In this document: positions 1-8,816 of the stretch, piece by piece | Numbering within the stretch: position 1 is the first letter of the stretch | Layout of the letters: each line of letters starts with the position of its first letter | Origin: Cyanobium sp. N.Huapi 1H5 | GTDB taxonomy: Bacteria; Cyanobacteriota; Cyanobacteriia; PCC-6307; Cyanobiaceae | Length of the DNA: 64,000 bases | Direction of reading: 5' to 3' | Assembly (NCBI RefSeq): GCF_024345535.1 | Contig: NZ_JAGQBH010000003.1 | Span: 62,001 to 126,000 of the forward strand | Translations under genes and position numbers: made by a program | The notes under the pieces: model-generated | What the model was told of the DNA's origin: nothing | The model's database searches: none | What the model saw: the letters and a program-made list of their open reading frames with translations, nothing else

Positions 1-61
1 TGGCGTCTTTGGGGTCACACCGGTACGTTATGCATCATTCCGTCAGGAGACCTCTCCTTCC

Positions 62-433
62 ATGATCGACAGCACGACCGAAGTGAAGGAGACGATGCAG
101 GACGACAGCACCAGCAGCGCCGCCGAGGTGGATTTCACCGAGCGCTACAGCGAAGTGATCGGCAAGGTCAACGAGACCCTCGACAAGGTGGACTGGAGCC
201 AGGTGGGCCGGATCGGCAAGGCCTCCGGCGTTCTGCTGGCCGTGATCGTGGCCCAGATCCTGATCAAGGGCGTGCTCGACACCATCAACCTGCTGCCGAT
301 CGTCCCCGGCCTGCTGGAACTGCTTGGCCTGGTGGTGGTGGGCAGCTGGAGCTGGAAGAACCTCACCACCGGTGAGAAGCGCTCCGCCGTGATGGCGAAG
401 CTCCAGTCGCTGCGCAAGGAATACCTCAGCTGA
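62..433 (+). CDS. CAAD / CURT1-like thylakoid membrane protein
   Basis: This 123-residue protein has an acidic, Ser/Thr-rich N-terminus, an amphipathic stretch around residues 30-50, two hydrophobic segments (about residues 55-72 and 77-95) and a basic C-terminal helix ending KLQSLRKEYLS. That is the layout of the CAAD domain, found in cyanobacterial aminoacyl-tRNA synthetases and in CURT1-type proteins that bend thylakoid membranes. The two helices carry the family's small and hydrophobic residues with a Pro-containing hairpin between them (LLPIVPG). A purine-rich stretch precedes the ATG. It stands alone and converges on the next gene. Family assignment is firm; a thylakoid-curvature role is inferred. 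Confidence 0.85.
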   Translation: MIDSTTEVKETMQDDSTSSAAEVDFTERYSEVIGKVNETLDKVDWSQVGRIGKASGVLLAVIVAQILIKGVLDTINLLPIVPGLLELLGLVVVGSWSWKNLTTGEKRSAVMAKLQSLRKEYLS

Positions 434-454
434 ACGCCTGGGTCCTCAGCAACA

Positions 455-478
455 CCGGGGGCGTGGCGACGTCCCCGG
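455..478. terminator. Hairpin between convergent genes, possible terminator
   Basis: A 10-bp stem with one G-U type pair (CCGGGGGCGT / ACGTCCCCGG) and a GGCG loop lies in the short gap between the convergent CAAD and kinase genes. No T-tract follows on either strand, so it may block readthrough only weakly. Confidence 0.35.
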
Positions 479-485
479 ACCCCGG

Positions 486-1427
486 TTAGCCCCACCCCTG
501 GCCATCGCCGCGATCCAGCAGCGCATCCAGGCAGGCTTCGCTTTGCCCCACGTAGCTGCCGCCGAACAGGTTGGCGTGGTTGAGCAGGTGATACAGGTTG
601 TAGAGCTCGCGCCGGGAGCGGTGCCCTGACGGAAGGGGCCAGCTCTCCTGGTAACCCTCGAAGAACGCCTCGGGGAAGCCCCCGAACAGGCGCGCCATGG
701 CCAGGTCCACCTCCCGGTCGCCCCGGTGGACCGCCGGATCGAAGATCACCCCCTGGCCATCGCTGGTCACGGCGGCGTTGCCGCTCCAGAGATCACCGTG
801 CACCAGGCAGGGCTCCGGACGGTGCCGCCCCAGCCACTCGGCTGTGCGCTCCAGCAGCGCGGCGGCCCGCCGCAGGGGGTGGCCGCTGCTGGCCAGGTGC
901 TCCAGCTGGGGAGCCAGCCGCCGTTCCACGAAGAACCGGCCCCAGTCCGCCTCCCAGCCGTTGCGCTGCGGGAAGGAGCCGATGACGTTGTCCCGGGGCC
1001 AGCCGAAGGCTTCCCCGGCCCGATCCTCCGCCACGCAGGTGCGGGTCAGGCTCTGGCGGTGCAGAGCCGCCAGCGCTGCACCCAGACGGCGCCACTGCGG
1101 CTCATGGGCCGCAGAACGGCCGCGCGCCAGGTCGAGCCAGGGGAGCACCAGCACGGCCGACGGTCCCGCCACCCCGCAGGCCAGGGGGACAGGGACCCGC
1201 GGGCCCTCCGCACCCGCCGCCGCCGCCAGGCCCCGCAGACCCTCGGCCTCGGCCTCCAGGATCGGCAGGGCGGAGGCCCCGTTGGTCTTGGCGAACAGCC
1301 TGCGGCCATCGGCCAGATCCAGTCGCCAGGCGCTGTGGATGCAGCCGCCACCCACCGCGCTCCAGCCGACCGGCTCGACGCCGAGCTGCTCGGCCAGCCA
1401 GGGGATGAGCGTGGCGGGGTGGGCCAT
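486..1427 (-). CDS. Fructosamine/ketosamine-3-kinase family protein
   Basis: The protein has 313 residues from the ATG at 1427; the longer open frame upstream lacks family sequence. Residues near the start (VGGGCIHSAWRL) match the glycine-rich nucleotide loop of the fructosamine-kinase family, followed by the lysine of FAKTN. The catalytic loop is LVHGDLWSGN and the metal site is FDPAVHRGDREVDLA. The family phosphorylates sugar amines on glycated proteins or small molecules so that the adduct falls off (deglycation repair) in the cytoplasm. All key kinase residues are visible, so it should be active; the actual substrate cannot be told. Confidence 0.9.
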   Translation of the reverse strand: MAHPATLIPWLAEQLGVEPVGWSAVGGGCIHSAWRLDLADGRRLFAKTNGASALPILEAEAEGLRGLAAAAGAEGPRVPVPLACGVAGPSAVLVLPWLDLARGRSAAHEPQWRRLGAALAALHRQSLTRTCVAEDRAGEAFGWPRDNVIGSFPQRNGWEADWGRFFVERRLAPQLEHLASSGHPLRRAAALLERTAEWLGRHRPEPCLVHGDLWSGNAAVTSDGQGVIFDPAVHRGDREVDLAMARLFGGFPEAFFEGYQESWPLPSGHRSRRELYNLYHLLNHANLFGGSYVGQSEACLDALLDRGDGQGWG

Positions 1428-1608
1428 GGAAGCGTGGAAATGAATGGGGTTTGCCGTTCCCAAAGGGGCCTGATGCAGCCCATACGGCCGAGGCTTCAAT
1501 CCCAACACATCGATCCGGCCCCGTCCAGCAAGTGATGTGAAACTCGCTTGACCAGACTGAAGAATCCATCCGATATTGAGACCATCAATAGAGACAGGAA
1601 AGACAAAC

Positions 1609-2448
1609 ATGACCCCGACCACAAGCGTCCGGAACTCCCGCGATTCATCCCGCGAACTGCAGGCTGAATTTGCAACCGTTCTTCATTGGGTGGGTGTCGC
1701 CATCCTGGCCTACTTCCTGGTCGAACTGGCCTTTCAGGCCTGGCCCGTAGCCCTCCTCCAGCCTGCCTGGCTGGACGTCATGATTGGATTTCTTGTCAGC
1801 CGAGGCATCACACCGCTCACGGGAGTTCTGCTGGTGGCAGCGGCTGCCGTCCTGAATCCCCAATCCAAGCCACTCACCAACCGTGCGGAACTGCTGCGGC
1901 GCCTGGCCAGCTGGGTGGCGTTGGGGTACCTGCTGCTGATCCCCGTTCAGATGTATTCCGGTGCGAAACTGCTGCAAACACGAACCCAGCAATCCACCCA
2001 ACTCATCGGCCAGGCCTCCAGGGCGGTCGAGGCGATCAGAAACGCCAACACACCCGCGGAGCTGCGCAGGGCCTATGCCCAGGTCCCGGGTGACAAGGCG
2101 CCACTTCCCGAGTCGTTTCCCCAACCCTTCCCCGTGATCAGGGAACGCCTGGCGGAAGCCATCAGCGCCAACACCAAACGCGCCGAATATGAGTTCGGCA
2201 ACAACATGTCCAGCGTGTGGCAACGCTCTCTGGGACTGGCTTTTGGGAACACGCTGAGGATGCTGATCCTTTTTCTCGGCTTTGCTGCGATCGGTCGACG
2301 GTCCCCCTATCACGCCACTCTGTTACAGAGCCTGATGGTCCGCCGTCAAGGAAGGGTGGGGAAAGGTCACCTGCAGGGGCGTCGCCATTTCGATGGTGTC
2401 ATCGACAAAGAATGGATGGAGATCGAAAATGATCAACCACGCAGCTGA
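1609..2448 (+). CDS. HpsJ family membrane protein
   Basis: A 279-residue protein with hydrophobic segments at about residues 25-45, 55-80, 95-115 and 205-225 and a soluble helical part between the last two. The pattern of an N-terminal TM pair, a third TM ending LLLIPVQM, and then a Gln-rich helical region (TRTQQSTQLIGQASRAVEAI) resembles the cyanobacterial HpsJ family, named from hormogonium polysaccharide secretion in filamentous species. In unicellular picocyanobacteria the role is unknown. The start at 1609 is chosen over an in-frame ATG at 1576 because a purine-rich ACAGGAA lies just upstream. Confidence 0.65.
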   Translation: MTPTTSVRNSRDSSRELQAEFATVLHWVGVAILAYFLVELAFQAWPVALLQPAWLDVMIGFLVSRGITPLTGVLLVAAAAVLNPQSKPLTNRAELLRRLASWVALGYLLLIPVQMYSGAKLLQTRTQQSTQLIGQASRAVEAIRNANTPAELRRAYAQVPGDKAPLPESFPQPFPVIRERLAEAISANTKRAEYEFGNNMSSVWQRSLGLAFGNTLRMLILFLGFAAIGRRSPYHATLLQSLMVRRQGRVGKGHLQGRRHFDGVIDKEWMEIENDQPRS

Positions 2449-2685
2449 TGACAGCAAGCTGGCCTGTCTGTGTCGATCGGCATAACCGAGTCTTTCCACG
2501 CTGGGGCTTTCCTGATTGAGTCTTTCCACGGCGAACTGGCAATCAAGGTGCCACCACGGAAAATCCACGAACGTGACAGGACAACGGCTGGTCAACATCA
2601 GCGCTCTGAACATGTGCTGGCCATCGGAGGTCGGAAAGATCCAGCTGGTCATCCGCCAGATCACATGCCACATCGAGATCGGCCA

Positions 2686-2715
2686 ATAAAAAATCCCTGG
2701 CCAAGGCCAGGGATT
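2686..2715 (-). terminator. Rho-independent terminator of the PEP-CTERM-like gene
   Basis: Read on the minus strand, a perfect stem AATCCCTGGCC / GGCCAGGGATT is followed directly by TTTTTATT. It sits about 45 bases past the stop of the gene ending at 2759 and is the clearest intrinsic terminator in the window. The rest of the gap 2449-2758 holds nothing recognisable. Confidence 0.85.
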
Positions 2716-2758
2716 GAGGAGGACAGATCTGAGCTCAACCAGGACGATCCAAACCAGT

Positions 2759-3448
2759 TCAGACCAACGAGGACGCCTTGACCCTGGACCTCAACCGACG
2801 GCTGAAGCCGAAGGCCATACCAGCGCCAAGAATGGGAAGCGGTCCGGGAACCGAGTCAGGAGGAGCAACCACGGTCCTCTGGCTGAAGAAGTTGTTCGCC
2901 GTGGAAACCGCGGAATTGCCCGTCGCCAGGAAGATATCTTCAATGTCGAGCGAGGTGACCCCAGCAGCGAACAGATAATCCAGAGGGGCGGGATTCCCAT
3001 TGACGGAAGCCAAGGAAGTGGATCCACCAATCCAGCTCACATTCTTCGTCACCGTGCAGCCTCCAAGGGCCGGGAAGATGCAGCCGGAGTCGAGGCCAAC
3101 CGCAGCAAACTCAAACCCGGGTTGATTGATGAAGATGGTGTAGGAAATGGATCCGCCCTGGGTTGGAGGATCAATGACACTGCCGAAGTCATAGGACAGG
3201 CCAAAGTTATTGAAACGGATTTCAGTATCCGGGCCCACCCCATTGCAGACGATATTCCTGACGGTCTTATCGCCAATTGTCAGGTCACTGGGCAATGCAC
3301 AGGTGGTTGTCTGCACGGCCTCTGCCGAACCGGCGGACAGACCGGTGACAGCAGCCGCAACAACCGCAGCGCCGAAAAGTGACTTCGACAGGATCAGTCG
3401 CTGATCATCACGTCCAAATGCACGCAAGGCGATGGGCGGAATTTTCAT
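2759..3448 (-). CDS. Secreted protein with PEP-CTERM-like C-terminal sorting tail
   Basis: From the ATG at 3448 (3484 is also possible) the 229-residue product starts with a long signal peptide ending near SAEA-VQT. A soluble domain follows with several cysteines (CALPSD, IVCNGV, SGCIFPALGGC) and a beta-rich look. It ends VPGPLPILGAGMAFGFSRRLRSR: a Pro-rich signature, a short hydrophobic helix and an Arg-rich tail. That is a cyanobacterial variant of the PEP-CTERM exosortase sorting signal. It is probably an exported surface or matrix protein. The body matches no family I recognise. A strong terminator follows. Confidence 0.75.
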   Translation of the reverse strand: MKIPPIALRAFGRDDQRLILSKSLFGAAVVAAAVTGLSAGSAEAVQTTTCALPSDLTIGDKTVRNIVCNGVGPDTEIRFNNFGLSYDFGSVIDPPTQGGSISYTIFINQPGFEFAAVGLDSGCIFPALGGCTVTKNVSWIGGSTSLASVNGNPAPLDYLFAAGVTSLDIEDIFLATGNSAVSTANNFFSQRTVVAPPDSVPGPLPILGAGMAFGFSRRLRSRVKASSLV

Positions 3449-3676
3449 GGCAGTATACGGAACGAGGACCAATTTGGCATTCAACCACTATTGACCGTAT
3501 CACGCTCTGACATAGGGAAAGATGCCACCAGCCCTGGGGCAAGGAACGACTCAGGGAAGACAGCACTGATGCATTCAAAAGTGTGCTAAGCGCATGGGCT
3601 CCAGGGCAGACCCACTGCCGCACAGTGCTTCTTAGAGGATTTGATGGGCGCAGTGACGGAGGCCATCACCTCGAAA

Positions 3677-3697
3677 GGAGGAGGTCTCACCTCCTCT
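3677..3697. other. Perfect hairpin in the 3449-3867 gene-free gap
   Basis: GAGGAGGT and ACCTCCTC form an 8-bp stem around a CTC loop. One arm resembles a strong Shine-Dalgarno core and the other an anti-Shine-Dalgarno. No T-tract follows and no reading frame starts just after it. The rest of this roughly 420-base gap shows nothing I can name. Confidence 0.35.
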
Positions 3698-3867
3698 GAG
3701 CCCTTGGTGATTACAGGGCGGTCACGAAGTTCATAAGTGCCAACATTGGATCGCCGCTCTTGTGATGTACATCCGCACCACAACTGCATCGGCGCCCCGC
3801 TCTTGATCGAGGCCGCCGGCGTCCAGCTCCGATCTGCCAGCATCCCGTTGGAACCATCGGTGCAGCG

Positions 3868-5427
3868 TTGACCCCCAGCGGAAGAGATCAGGTGGAGGTG
3901 GTGGTGGTGGGCGCCGGCATCGCCGGCCTGACGGCGGCGGCCCTGCTGGCGAAACAGGGGCTGCAGGTGGAGCTGCTCGAAGCCCACCACCAGAGTGGCG
4001 GCTGCGCCGGCACCTTCCGGCGCGGTCCCTACGTGTTCGACGTGGGGGCCACCCAGGTGGCGGGGCTGGAAGCGGGCGACGGCGCCCCTACCGGCATCCA
4101 TGCCCGGCTGTTCCGCCATCTGGGGGTGGAACCGCCGGCGGCCGTGCCCCTGGATCCGGGCTGCGTGGTGGACCTGGCCGATGGCCGCGAGCCGGTGTCG
4201 ATCTGGCGCGATCCGCAGCGCTGGCGGCTGGAACGGTTGCGCCAGTTCCCCGGCAGCGAACGCTTCTGGGCCCTCTGCGATGCCCTGCACCGGAGCAACT
4301 GGGCCTTCGCGTCGCGGGATCCGGTGCTGCCGCCCCGCTCCTGGTGGGATCTGGGCCAGCTGCTGGGGGCGCTGGGGGCAGGGACTCTGGCCAGCGGCCT
4401 GCTCACCACCGCCACCATGGCCGACCTGCTGCGGCTCACCGGCTGCGCCGCCGACACGCGGCTTCGGCGTTTCCTGGATCTGCAACTGAGGCTCTATTCC
4501 CAGGAGCCGGCGGATCGCACCGCCGCCCTCTACGGGGCCACGGTGCTGGCGATGGTGCAGGAACCGCTCGGGCTCTGGCACCTGGAGGGGTCGATGCAGG
4601 CCCTCAGCGAGGCCCTGGAGAGCGCCCTCCAAAGGCAGGGCGGCCGGCTGCGGCTCCGGCACCGGGTGGAGCGGCTGAAGCCGCCGGAGCAGCCCGGGGG
4701 CGCCTGGCGGGTCACGGGCCGGCGCGGCGGCCCACCGCCCGGGGACAGCCGTCCGTTGGGGGAGGCGTTCCATCTGGGCGCCCCTGAGGTGGTGGTCAGC
4801 CTGCCCCCCCAGACCCTGCCGGCCCTGCTGGGGGAAGCCCTGCCCAGCGGTTACCAGAGGCGGCTCGCGGCCCTGAGCGAACCCAGCGGCGCCCTGGTGT
4901 TCTACGGAGCCGTCGAGCGGGACCGGCTGCCGCCGGGGTGCCCCAGCCACCTGCAGCTGGAGGCCCCTGACCCCGGCTCCCTGTTCGTGTCCGTCAGCCA
5001 GGAGGGGGACGGCCGGGCCCCCGCCGGGCGCGCCACGGTGATCGCCAGTGTGTTCACCCCGGCCCGTCCCTGGTTCGGTGGGGACGAGGCCGACTATCAG
5101 GCCCAGAAGCAGCAGGCCATGGCCGCCATCCAGCGGGGCCTGGAGCGGCTGCTGGGAGTGGGACCCGGCGACTGGCTGCACGGGGAGCTGGCCACCCCCA
5201 GGGGGTTCGCCGGCTGGACCGGCCGGCCCTGGGGCTACGTGGGCGGCCTGGGCCAGCACCCCAGCCGTTTCGGCCCCTTCGGCCTGGCGAGCCGCACTCC
5301 CCTGGCGGGTCTGTGGCTGTGCGGCGACGCCATCCACCCCGGCGAGGGCACCGCCGGGGTGAGCCTGTCGGCCCTGATGGCCTGCCGCCAGCTGCTGGCC
5401 GGGCGGGGGGTGGACCTGCGGCCCTGA
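3868..5427 (+). CDS. crtD: CrtD-type C-3',4' carotenoid desaturase (FAD-dependent)
   Basis: The 519-residue product begins with an FAD-binding Rossmann motif VVVVGAGIAGLTAAALL and then EAHHQSGGCAGTF, typical of carotenoid desaturases and isomerases. It ends with a second FAD motif, GLWLCGDAIHPGEGTAGVSLSAL. Length and N-terminal wording fit the cyanobacterial CrtD branch, which introduces the 3',4' double bond in monocyclic (myxoxanthophyll-type) carotenoids. The related CrtISO/CrtH isomerases are an alternative. The frame opens with TTG at 3868; GTG at 3892 is another possible start. It converges on the linker gene. Confidence 0.8.
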   Translation: MTPSGRDQVEVVVVGAGIAGLTAAALLAKQGLQVELLEAHHQSGGCAGTFRRGPYVFDVGATQVAGLEAGDGAPTGIHARLFRHLGVEPPAAVPLDPGCVVDLADGREPVSIWRDPQRWRLERLRQFPGSERFWALCDALHRSNWAFASRDPVLPPRSWWDLGQLLGALGAGTLASGLLTTATMADLLRLTGCAADTRLRRFLDLQLRLYSQEPADRTAALYGATVLAMVQEPLGLWHLEGSMQALSEALESALQRQGGRLRLRHRVERLKPPEQPGGAWRVTGRRGGPPPGDSRPLGEAFHLGAPEVVVSLPPQTLPALLGEALPSGYQRRLAALSEPSGALVFYGAVERDRLPPGCPSHLQLEAPDPGSLFVSVSQEGDGRAPAGRATVIASVFTPARPWFGGDEADYQAQKQQAMAAIQRGLERLLGVGPGDWLHGELATPRGFAGWTGRPWGYVGGLGQHPSRFGPFGLASRTPLAGLWLCGDAIHPGEGTAGVSLSALMACRQLLAGRGVDLRP

Positions 5428-5435
5428 CCCCCCGA

Positions 5436-5456
5436 AGCGTCAGTTCAGTTGACGCT
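5436..5456. terminator. Hairpin at the crtD / linker junction
   Basis: AGCGTCA and TGACGCT pair perfectly around a 7-base loop between the two convergent stop codons. It overlaps the last codons of the linker gene and has no T-tract, so a terminator role is plausible only. Confidence 0.35.
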
Positions 5457-6380
5457 GACGCGCACCACCCGGCCACCGAGACGCTGCACCCGCTGCAGGG
5501 CTTCGTTCATGCGGCTGTAGGGCACCCGCATCACGTAGGCGCCGCTGCGCACCACGGCGTTGTTCACCAGCCCGGTGGCGGTGATGGTGGCCACCCGGCC
5601 ACTGGGGGAGCTGGTGCCGCGCACCCCGGCCGACACCACCAGGGCCTCCTCCCGGTGGCCGCGGGCGGGATCGGTGGGCTGGCCACTGCGGGAGATCGGA
5701 CCATCAACGCTGGCGCCGCCCTGGGCCAGGTTGGCCTGGAAGAAGGATTCACCGCTGAAGCGGGGACGGAGGACCGTCACCGTCACGGCCCGGTCCTGGT
5801 GCAGGGCCCGGCCCAGCTTGAAGCGGGTGCCGGCGCTGTCGCCCTTCACCGATGCCGCTGCCCCACCGGCCAGCTGCATCAGCCAGGAGAACTGCTGGCC
5901 CTGGTGGCCGGCGGAGTAGTCCCAGCCGTGCAGATAGGGCACCACGTCGGAACCGAAGCGCTCCTGGTACTCGGGGCTGTCGATGTAGGAATCGATCTCG
6001 GCGTCGTAGCCCTGCTCCTGCAGGATCGTGAAGTGGTGCAGCATTTCGGCCTTGTTGTGGGGAGCCCGGCCGAGGAGATGCTTGTGGTTGAGCTCGATGA
6101 AGCGGTAGGGATTGCAGGACTCGAAGAAACGGGCGCGATACAGACCGCTCCTGGCGAGGGTGCGCACGAATTCCTGCACGGTGAGATAACCGTTGCGGAA
6201 GAGGGATTCGGCACCGACAAGGCGCTCGTTCTGCATCACATATTGCTGGCCCAGCACCTGCTGATACACCAGACGGATGATGCCATCGCGATCCTGCTGG
6301 GAGGCTTTTGACCAGTTCTCTTTGTTGCGGTCATCCGCGAAACGCTCGATGCCAAGGGAAGGGGCTTGGACCAGGGCCAT
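5445..6380 (-). CDS. Phycobilisome rod linker polypeptide (CpcC-like)
   Basis: The 311-residue protein has the phycobilisome linker domain at roughly residues 15-180 (IRLVYQQVLGQQYV, FVRTLARSGLY, NPYRFIELNHKHLLGRAP, YDAEIDSYIDSPEYQERFG). A CpcD-like domain spans about residues 245-311 (VRGTSSPSGRVATITATG, VMRVPYSRMNEALQRVQRLGG). This is the architecture of rod linkers that stack phycobiliprotein hexamers and cap or join rods on the thylakoid surface. It lies apart from any phycobiliprotein genes here, so whether it serves phycocyanin or phycoerythrin cannot be decided. The upstream 6381-6668 stretch presumably holds its promoter. Confidence 0.92.
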   Translation of the reverse strand: MALVQAPSLGIERFADDRNKENWSKASQQDRDGIIRLVYQQVLGQQYVMQNERLVGAESLFRNGYLTVQEFVRTLARSGLYRARFFESCNPYRFIELNHKHLLGRAPHNKAEMLHHFTILQEQGYDAEIDSYIDSPEYQERFGSDVVPYLHGWDYSAGHQGQQFSWLMQLAGGAAASVKGDSAGTRFKLGRALHQDRAVTVTVLRPRFSGESFFQANLAQGGASVDGPISRSGQPTDPARGHREEALVVSAGVRGTSSPSGRVATITATGLVNNAVVRSGAYVMRVPYSRMNEALQRVQRLGGRVVRVSVN

Positions 6381-6668
6381 GGTGGAAACAGCGCAAAGGG
6401 CAGAGGGAGGAGCATCGCCGCGGGGGACCCACCTGGCGGATTCAGGCAGGTGCCGGTACGGGAGACCAATCGAAAGGGATTCCCCGGAAGGTCTTGCCCG
6501 CCGGCGATGTCAAGCAGCGATTCTCAGCCGATTCCAGGGAAAATAAACAGAATCGTTACAGCGCTCAGTGCCTGGAAAAGGATCCATACATTCCTTCACC
6601 ACGAAGGCTTGCATCTTCGCTGGGAAAGATTGCGAAAGAAAAAGATTGCGAACGAAGCTACACGCTCC

Positions 6669-6950
6669 TCAGGAGGCGATCCGCTCGGAATCGATGCGGC
6701 GGGGCTGGCGCAGGCGCTGGGTCCGCCCATCAGCCGCGCGGCTGGGGTTGGAGCGGGAAATGACCGGCAGCTCGAGCGTGGGGGTGGGGCTCGCCGCGTC
6801 CTGGCAGAGGCTGGCCCAGACGGTTTCGAGGGCGGCCAGCTCGTCGGCCGGAGACCAGCCCTCAGCGGAGGAGCGCACTTCGCTGGAGAAGTGGACCTCG
6901 CCGGAGGGGCGGGCCTGACGCCTGGGCTGTGGGAGCTCGATTGTCACCAT
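6669..6950 (-). CDS. Small hypothetical protein
   Basis: A 93-residue frame from the ATG at 6950 (an in-frame ATG lies at 6959). The N-terminal two thirds read like a folded acidic domain (SPADELAALETVWASLCQD), while the tail is Arg/Ser-rich and low in complexity. No family is recognised. It lies in a gene-poor stretch with its own strand bias. Antisense frames of similar length exist, so its reality is moderately likely only. Confidence 0.45.
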   Translation of the reverse strand: MVTIELPQPRRQARPSGEVHFSSEVRSSAEGWSPADELAALETVWASLCQDAASPTPTLELPVISRSNPSRAADGRTQRLRQPRRIDSERIAS

Positions 6951-7060
6951 TCCTCCCACGACCTATGAACCCTTGTACAACATCCAGCCGCAACGTCCAG
7001 AGGGGTGGCAACACAAGCTGACGAAAGAAATCGTGAAGACAAGGCCAGCCGGCCAGCGGT

Positions 7061-7342
7061 CTACTCGTCGCAGGGCAGCAGCACCAGGGTGTGCAGCCGG
7101 TCGGTGCCGAGGTCATGGGTGAGGATCCACACCTGCAGCCCCTGGCCGAGATCGAAGACGCTGCGCAGCGACCCCTGCTGCCGGTAGGCGGCGATGGTGT
7201 TGTCCCGGGCGTCGCGGGCATCCACCACGCCCCAGTCACCGCGGCGGTGACGGGCCACCAGACGCTGCAGGGTCTCGCCATCCACCCACTCACGCACCTC
7301 CGGACTCACGTCCACCGGGCCGATGGCGAGGCGGGCAGCCAT
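7061..7342 (-). CDS. Small conserved protein with LxxRHxxGDWG motif
   Basis: 93 residues from the ATG at 7342. The core reads LQRLVARHRRGDWGVVDARDARDN, then GLQVWILTHDLGTDRLHTLVLLP. This matches a widespread family of about 100-residue proteins from plasmids and phages, often mislabelled as a type I restriction subunit, whose biochemical role is unknown. A longer in-frame start exists at 7444, but it would overlap the divergent msrA and adds no family sequence. Confidence 0.7.
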   Translation of the reverse strand: MAARLAIGPVDVSPEVREWVDGETLQRLVARHRRGDWGVVDARDARDNTIAAYRQQGSLRSVFDLGQGLQVWILTHDLGTDRLHTLVLLPCDE

Positions 7343-7428
7343 GGAGGTTCCTTCGCTCTGTTCGACCTTACGGGGAAATCCGTCGGAGGCCCAGGCCGGT
7401 ACTACCTGCATCACCCGATTCCCCTCCA

Positions 7429-8130
7429 ATGGGACTGTCGCCACGCCTCAGCACAGCCGCCGCCCGCTCGGCGCTGGCTGCCGGCCTGCTGGCGTTGCCG
7501 CTGATCGCAGCGGCTCTTCTCCCCCGCCCGGGAGGCTCCAGCGCCCTGGCCGCCAACCTGCCCGATCCAACCACCGGGCTCACCCTGGCCGCCGGTCCAC
7601 GCGCCACGGCGGTGCTGGCGGGCGGTTGCTTCTGGGGCATGGAGGCGGTGTTCGAGCACGTCATCGGTGTCACCGAGGTGGTGACCGGCTACAGCGGCGG
7701 CAGCCCCGCCACCGCCGCTTACGAACGGGTGAGTGGCGGCGACACCGGCCACGCCGAGGGCATCCGCATCACCTACGACCCGGCCCGGGTGAGCTACGGC
7801 CAGCTGCTGAAGGTGTTCTTCGCCGTGGCCCACGATCCCACCGAGCTGAACCGCCAGGGTCCGGATGTGGGCCCCCAGTACCGCTCGGCGATCTTCCCCA
7901 CCACCCCGGATCAGCGCCGGGTGGCCGAGGCCTACATCAGCCAGCTGAACCGCTCCGGTGCCCTGCCGCGGCCGGTCGCCACGACGGTGGAGGAGTGGCG
8001 GGGCTTCACACCGGCCGAGGCCTACCACCAGGATTTCGTCGCCCGCAACCCGGCCCACCCCTACGTCGTGATCCACGACCAGCCGAAGGTGGCCCGGTTG
8101 AAGGTGCAGTTTCCGGAGCTCGCCCGCTAG
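7429..8130 (+). CDS. msrA: Peptide methionine sulfoxide reductase A, exported form
   Basis: The catalytic domain starts near residue 58 with AVLAGGCFWGMEAVFEHV, where the Cys of GCFWGME is the sulfenic-acid nucleophile. TGYSGG, GHAEGIRITYDP and YHQDFVARNP follow, all hallmarks of MsrA. It reduces Met-S-sulfoxide in oxidised proteins. Before the domain lies a hydrophobic signal-like segment (ALAAGLLALPLIAAALL) and a spacer, so this copy is probably exported to the periplasm or thylakoid lumen. The resolving Cys seen in some MsrAs near the C-terminus is absent. Confidence 0.93.
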   Translation: MGLSPRLSTAAARSALAAGLLALPLIAAALLPRPGGSSALAANLPDPTTGLTLAAGPRATAVLAGGCFWGMEAVFEHVIGVTEVVTGYSGGSPATAAYERVSGGDTGHAEGIRITYDPARVSYGQLLKVFFAVAHDPTELNRQGPDVGPQYRSAIFPTTPDQRRVAEAYISQLNRSGALPRPVATTVEEWRGFTPAEAYHQDFVARNPAHPYVVIHDQPKVARLKVQFPELAR

Positions 8131-8141
8131 TCGGCGGGCCC

Positions 8142-8792
8142 TCAGCGCAGATGGTCGAGGGCGCCCTGACCGTGCAGATCAGCCAGGGCGTCGTAGCCGC
8201 CGATGGGCTCGCCATCGATGAACACCTGGGGCATGGAGGCCAGGCCGCTGCGCTCGGCGACCGCCGCCCGCGCCGCGTCGTCGTCGGCGACCTGCACGAC
8301 ATGGGGGATGCCGAGGGTGCGCAGCATGCGCAGGGCGCGGGCCGAGTAGGGGCAGCCGCTTCGCACGGCGATCTCCACCCGGGGCTGGGCCGGGGCCGCG
8401 GGCACGGTGGGCAGGGCCGCTGCGGTCGCCACGGCGGCCTGGGGCGAAGCCCCGGGCGCGCCGGCCTGCGGCAGGAAGCCCACCAGCAGGTCAGCGCCCC
8501 TGAGCACCAGGCTGCCGTGCTCGAGATGACCACCCCACACCTGGCAGTCGCCGTCGGAGAGGCTCAGGTGCAGGTGCACCCCCTGGGGCGCCACGGTGCC
8601 CTGCAGGGTGATGATCTCCAGGTGCCCCTGCAGCACGGTGGGCTCCTCCAGCCCGGGGCACTGGAACGCCGCCTGGGAGAGGTCCCCGACCACGCCGAGC
8701 ACGAATCCGGAGGCGCCGGCTTCGATCGCCAGCTGCTCGAGGCTGGCACGCAGATCACTGCCCGGGCCGAGATGCAGCGGCAGGGGGTGCAT
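8142..8792 (-). CDS. DUF296 (PPC-like) - glutaredoxin fusion protein
   Basis: The 216-residue product has two parts. Residues 1-110 (LHLGPGSDLRASLEQLA, ASGFVLGVVGDLSQA, GTVAPQGVHLHLSLSD, GGHLEHGSLV) match DUF296, the PPC/PD1-like domain. After an Ala/Pro linker, residues 137-216 form a glutaredoxin with active site SGCPYSAR, cis-Pro in MPQVFIDGEPIGGYDAL. The glutaredoxin half probably reduces disulfides or glutathione adducts; the DUF296 half may give oligomerisation or ligand binding. It is the last gene of a tight minus-strand run. Confidence 0.85.
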   Translation of the reverse strand: MHPLPLHLGPGSDLRASLEQLAIEAGASGFVLGVVGDLSQAAFQCPGLEEPTVLQGHLEIITLQGTVAPQGVHLHLSLSDGDCQVWGGHLEHGSLVLRGADLLVGFLPQAGAPGASPQAAVATAAALPTVPAAPAQPRVEIAVRSGCPYSARALRMLRTLGIPHVVQVADDDAARAAVAERSGLASMPQVFIDGEPIGGYDALADLHGQGALDHLR

Positions 8793-8816
8793 GGCGGGAT
8801 CGGGCGTGGCAGGGGG

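Noticed and set aside
2470..3382. Plus-strand frames of 66-222 codons across the PEP-CTERM region
   Set aside because: They run antisense to a well-supported secreted protein and its terminator and show no family.
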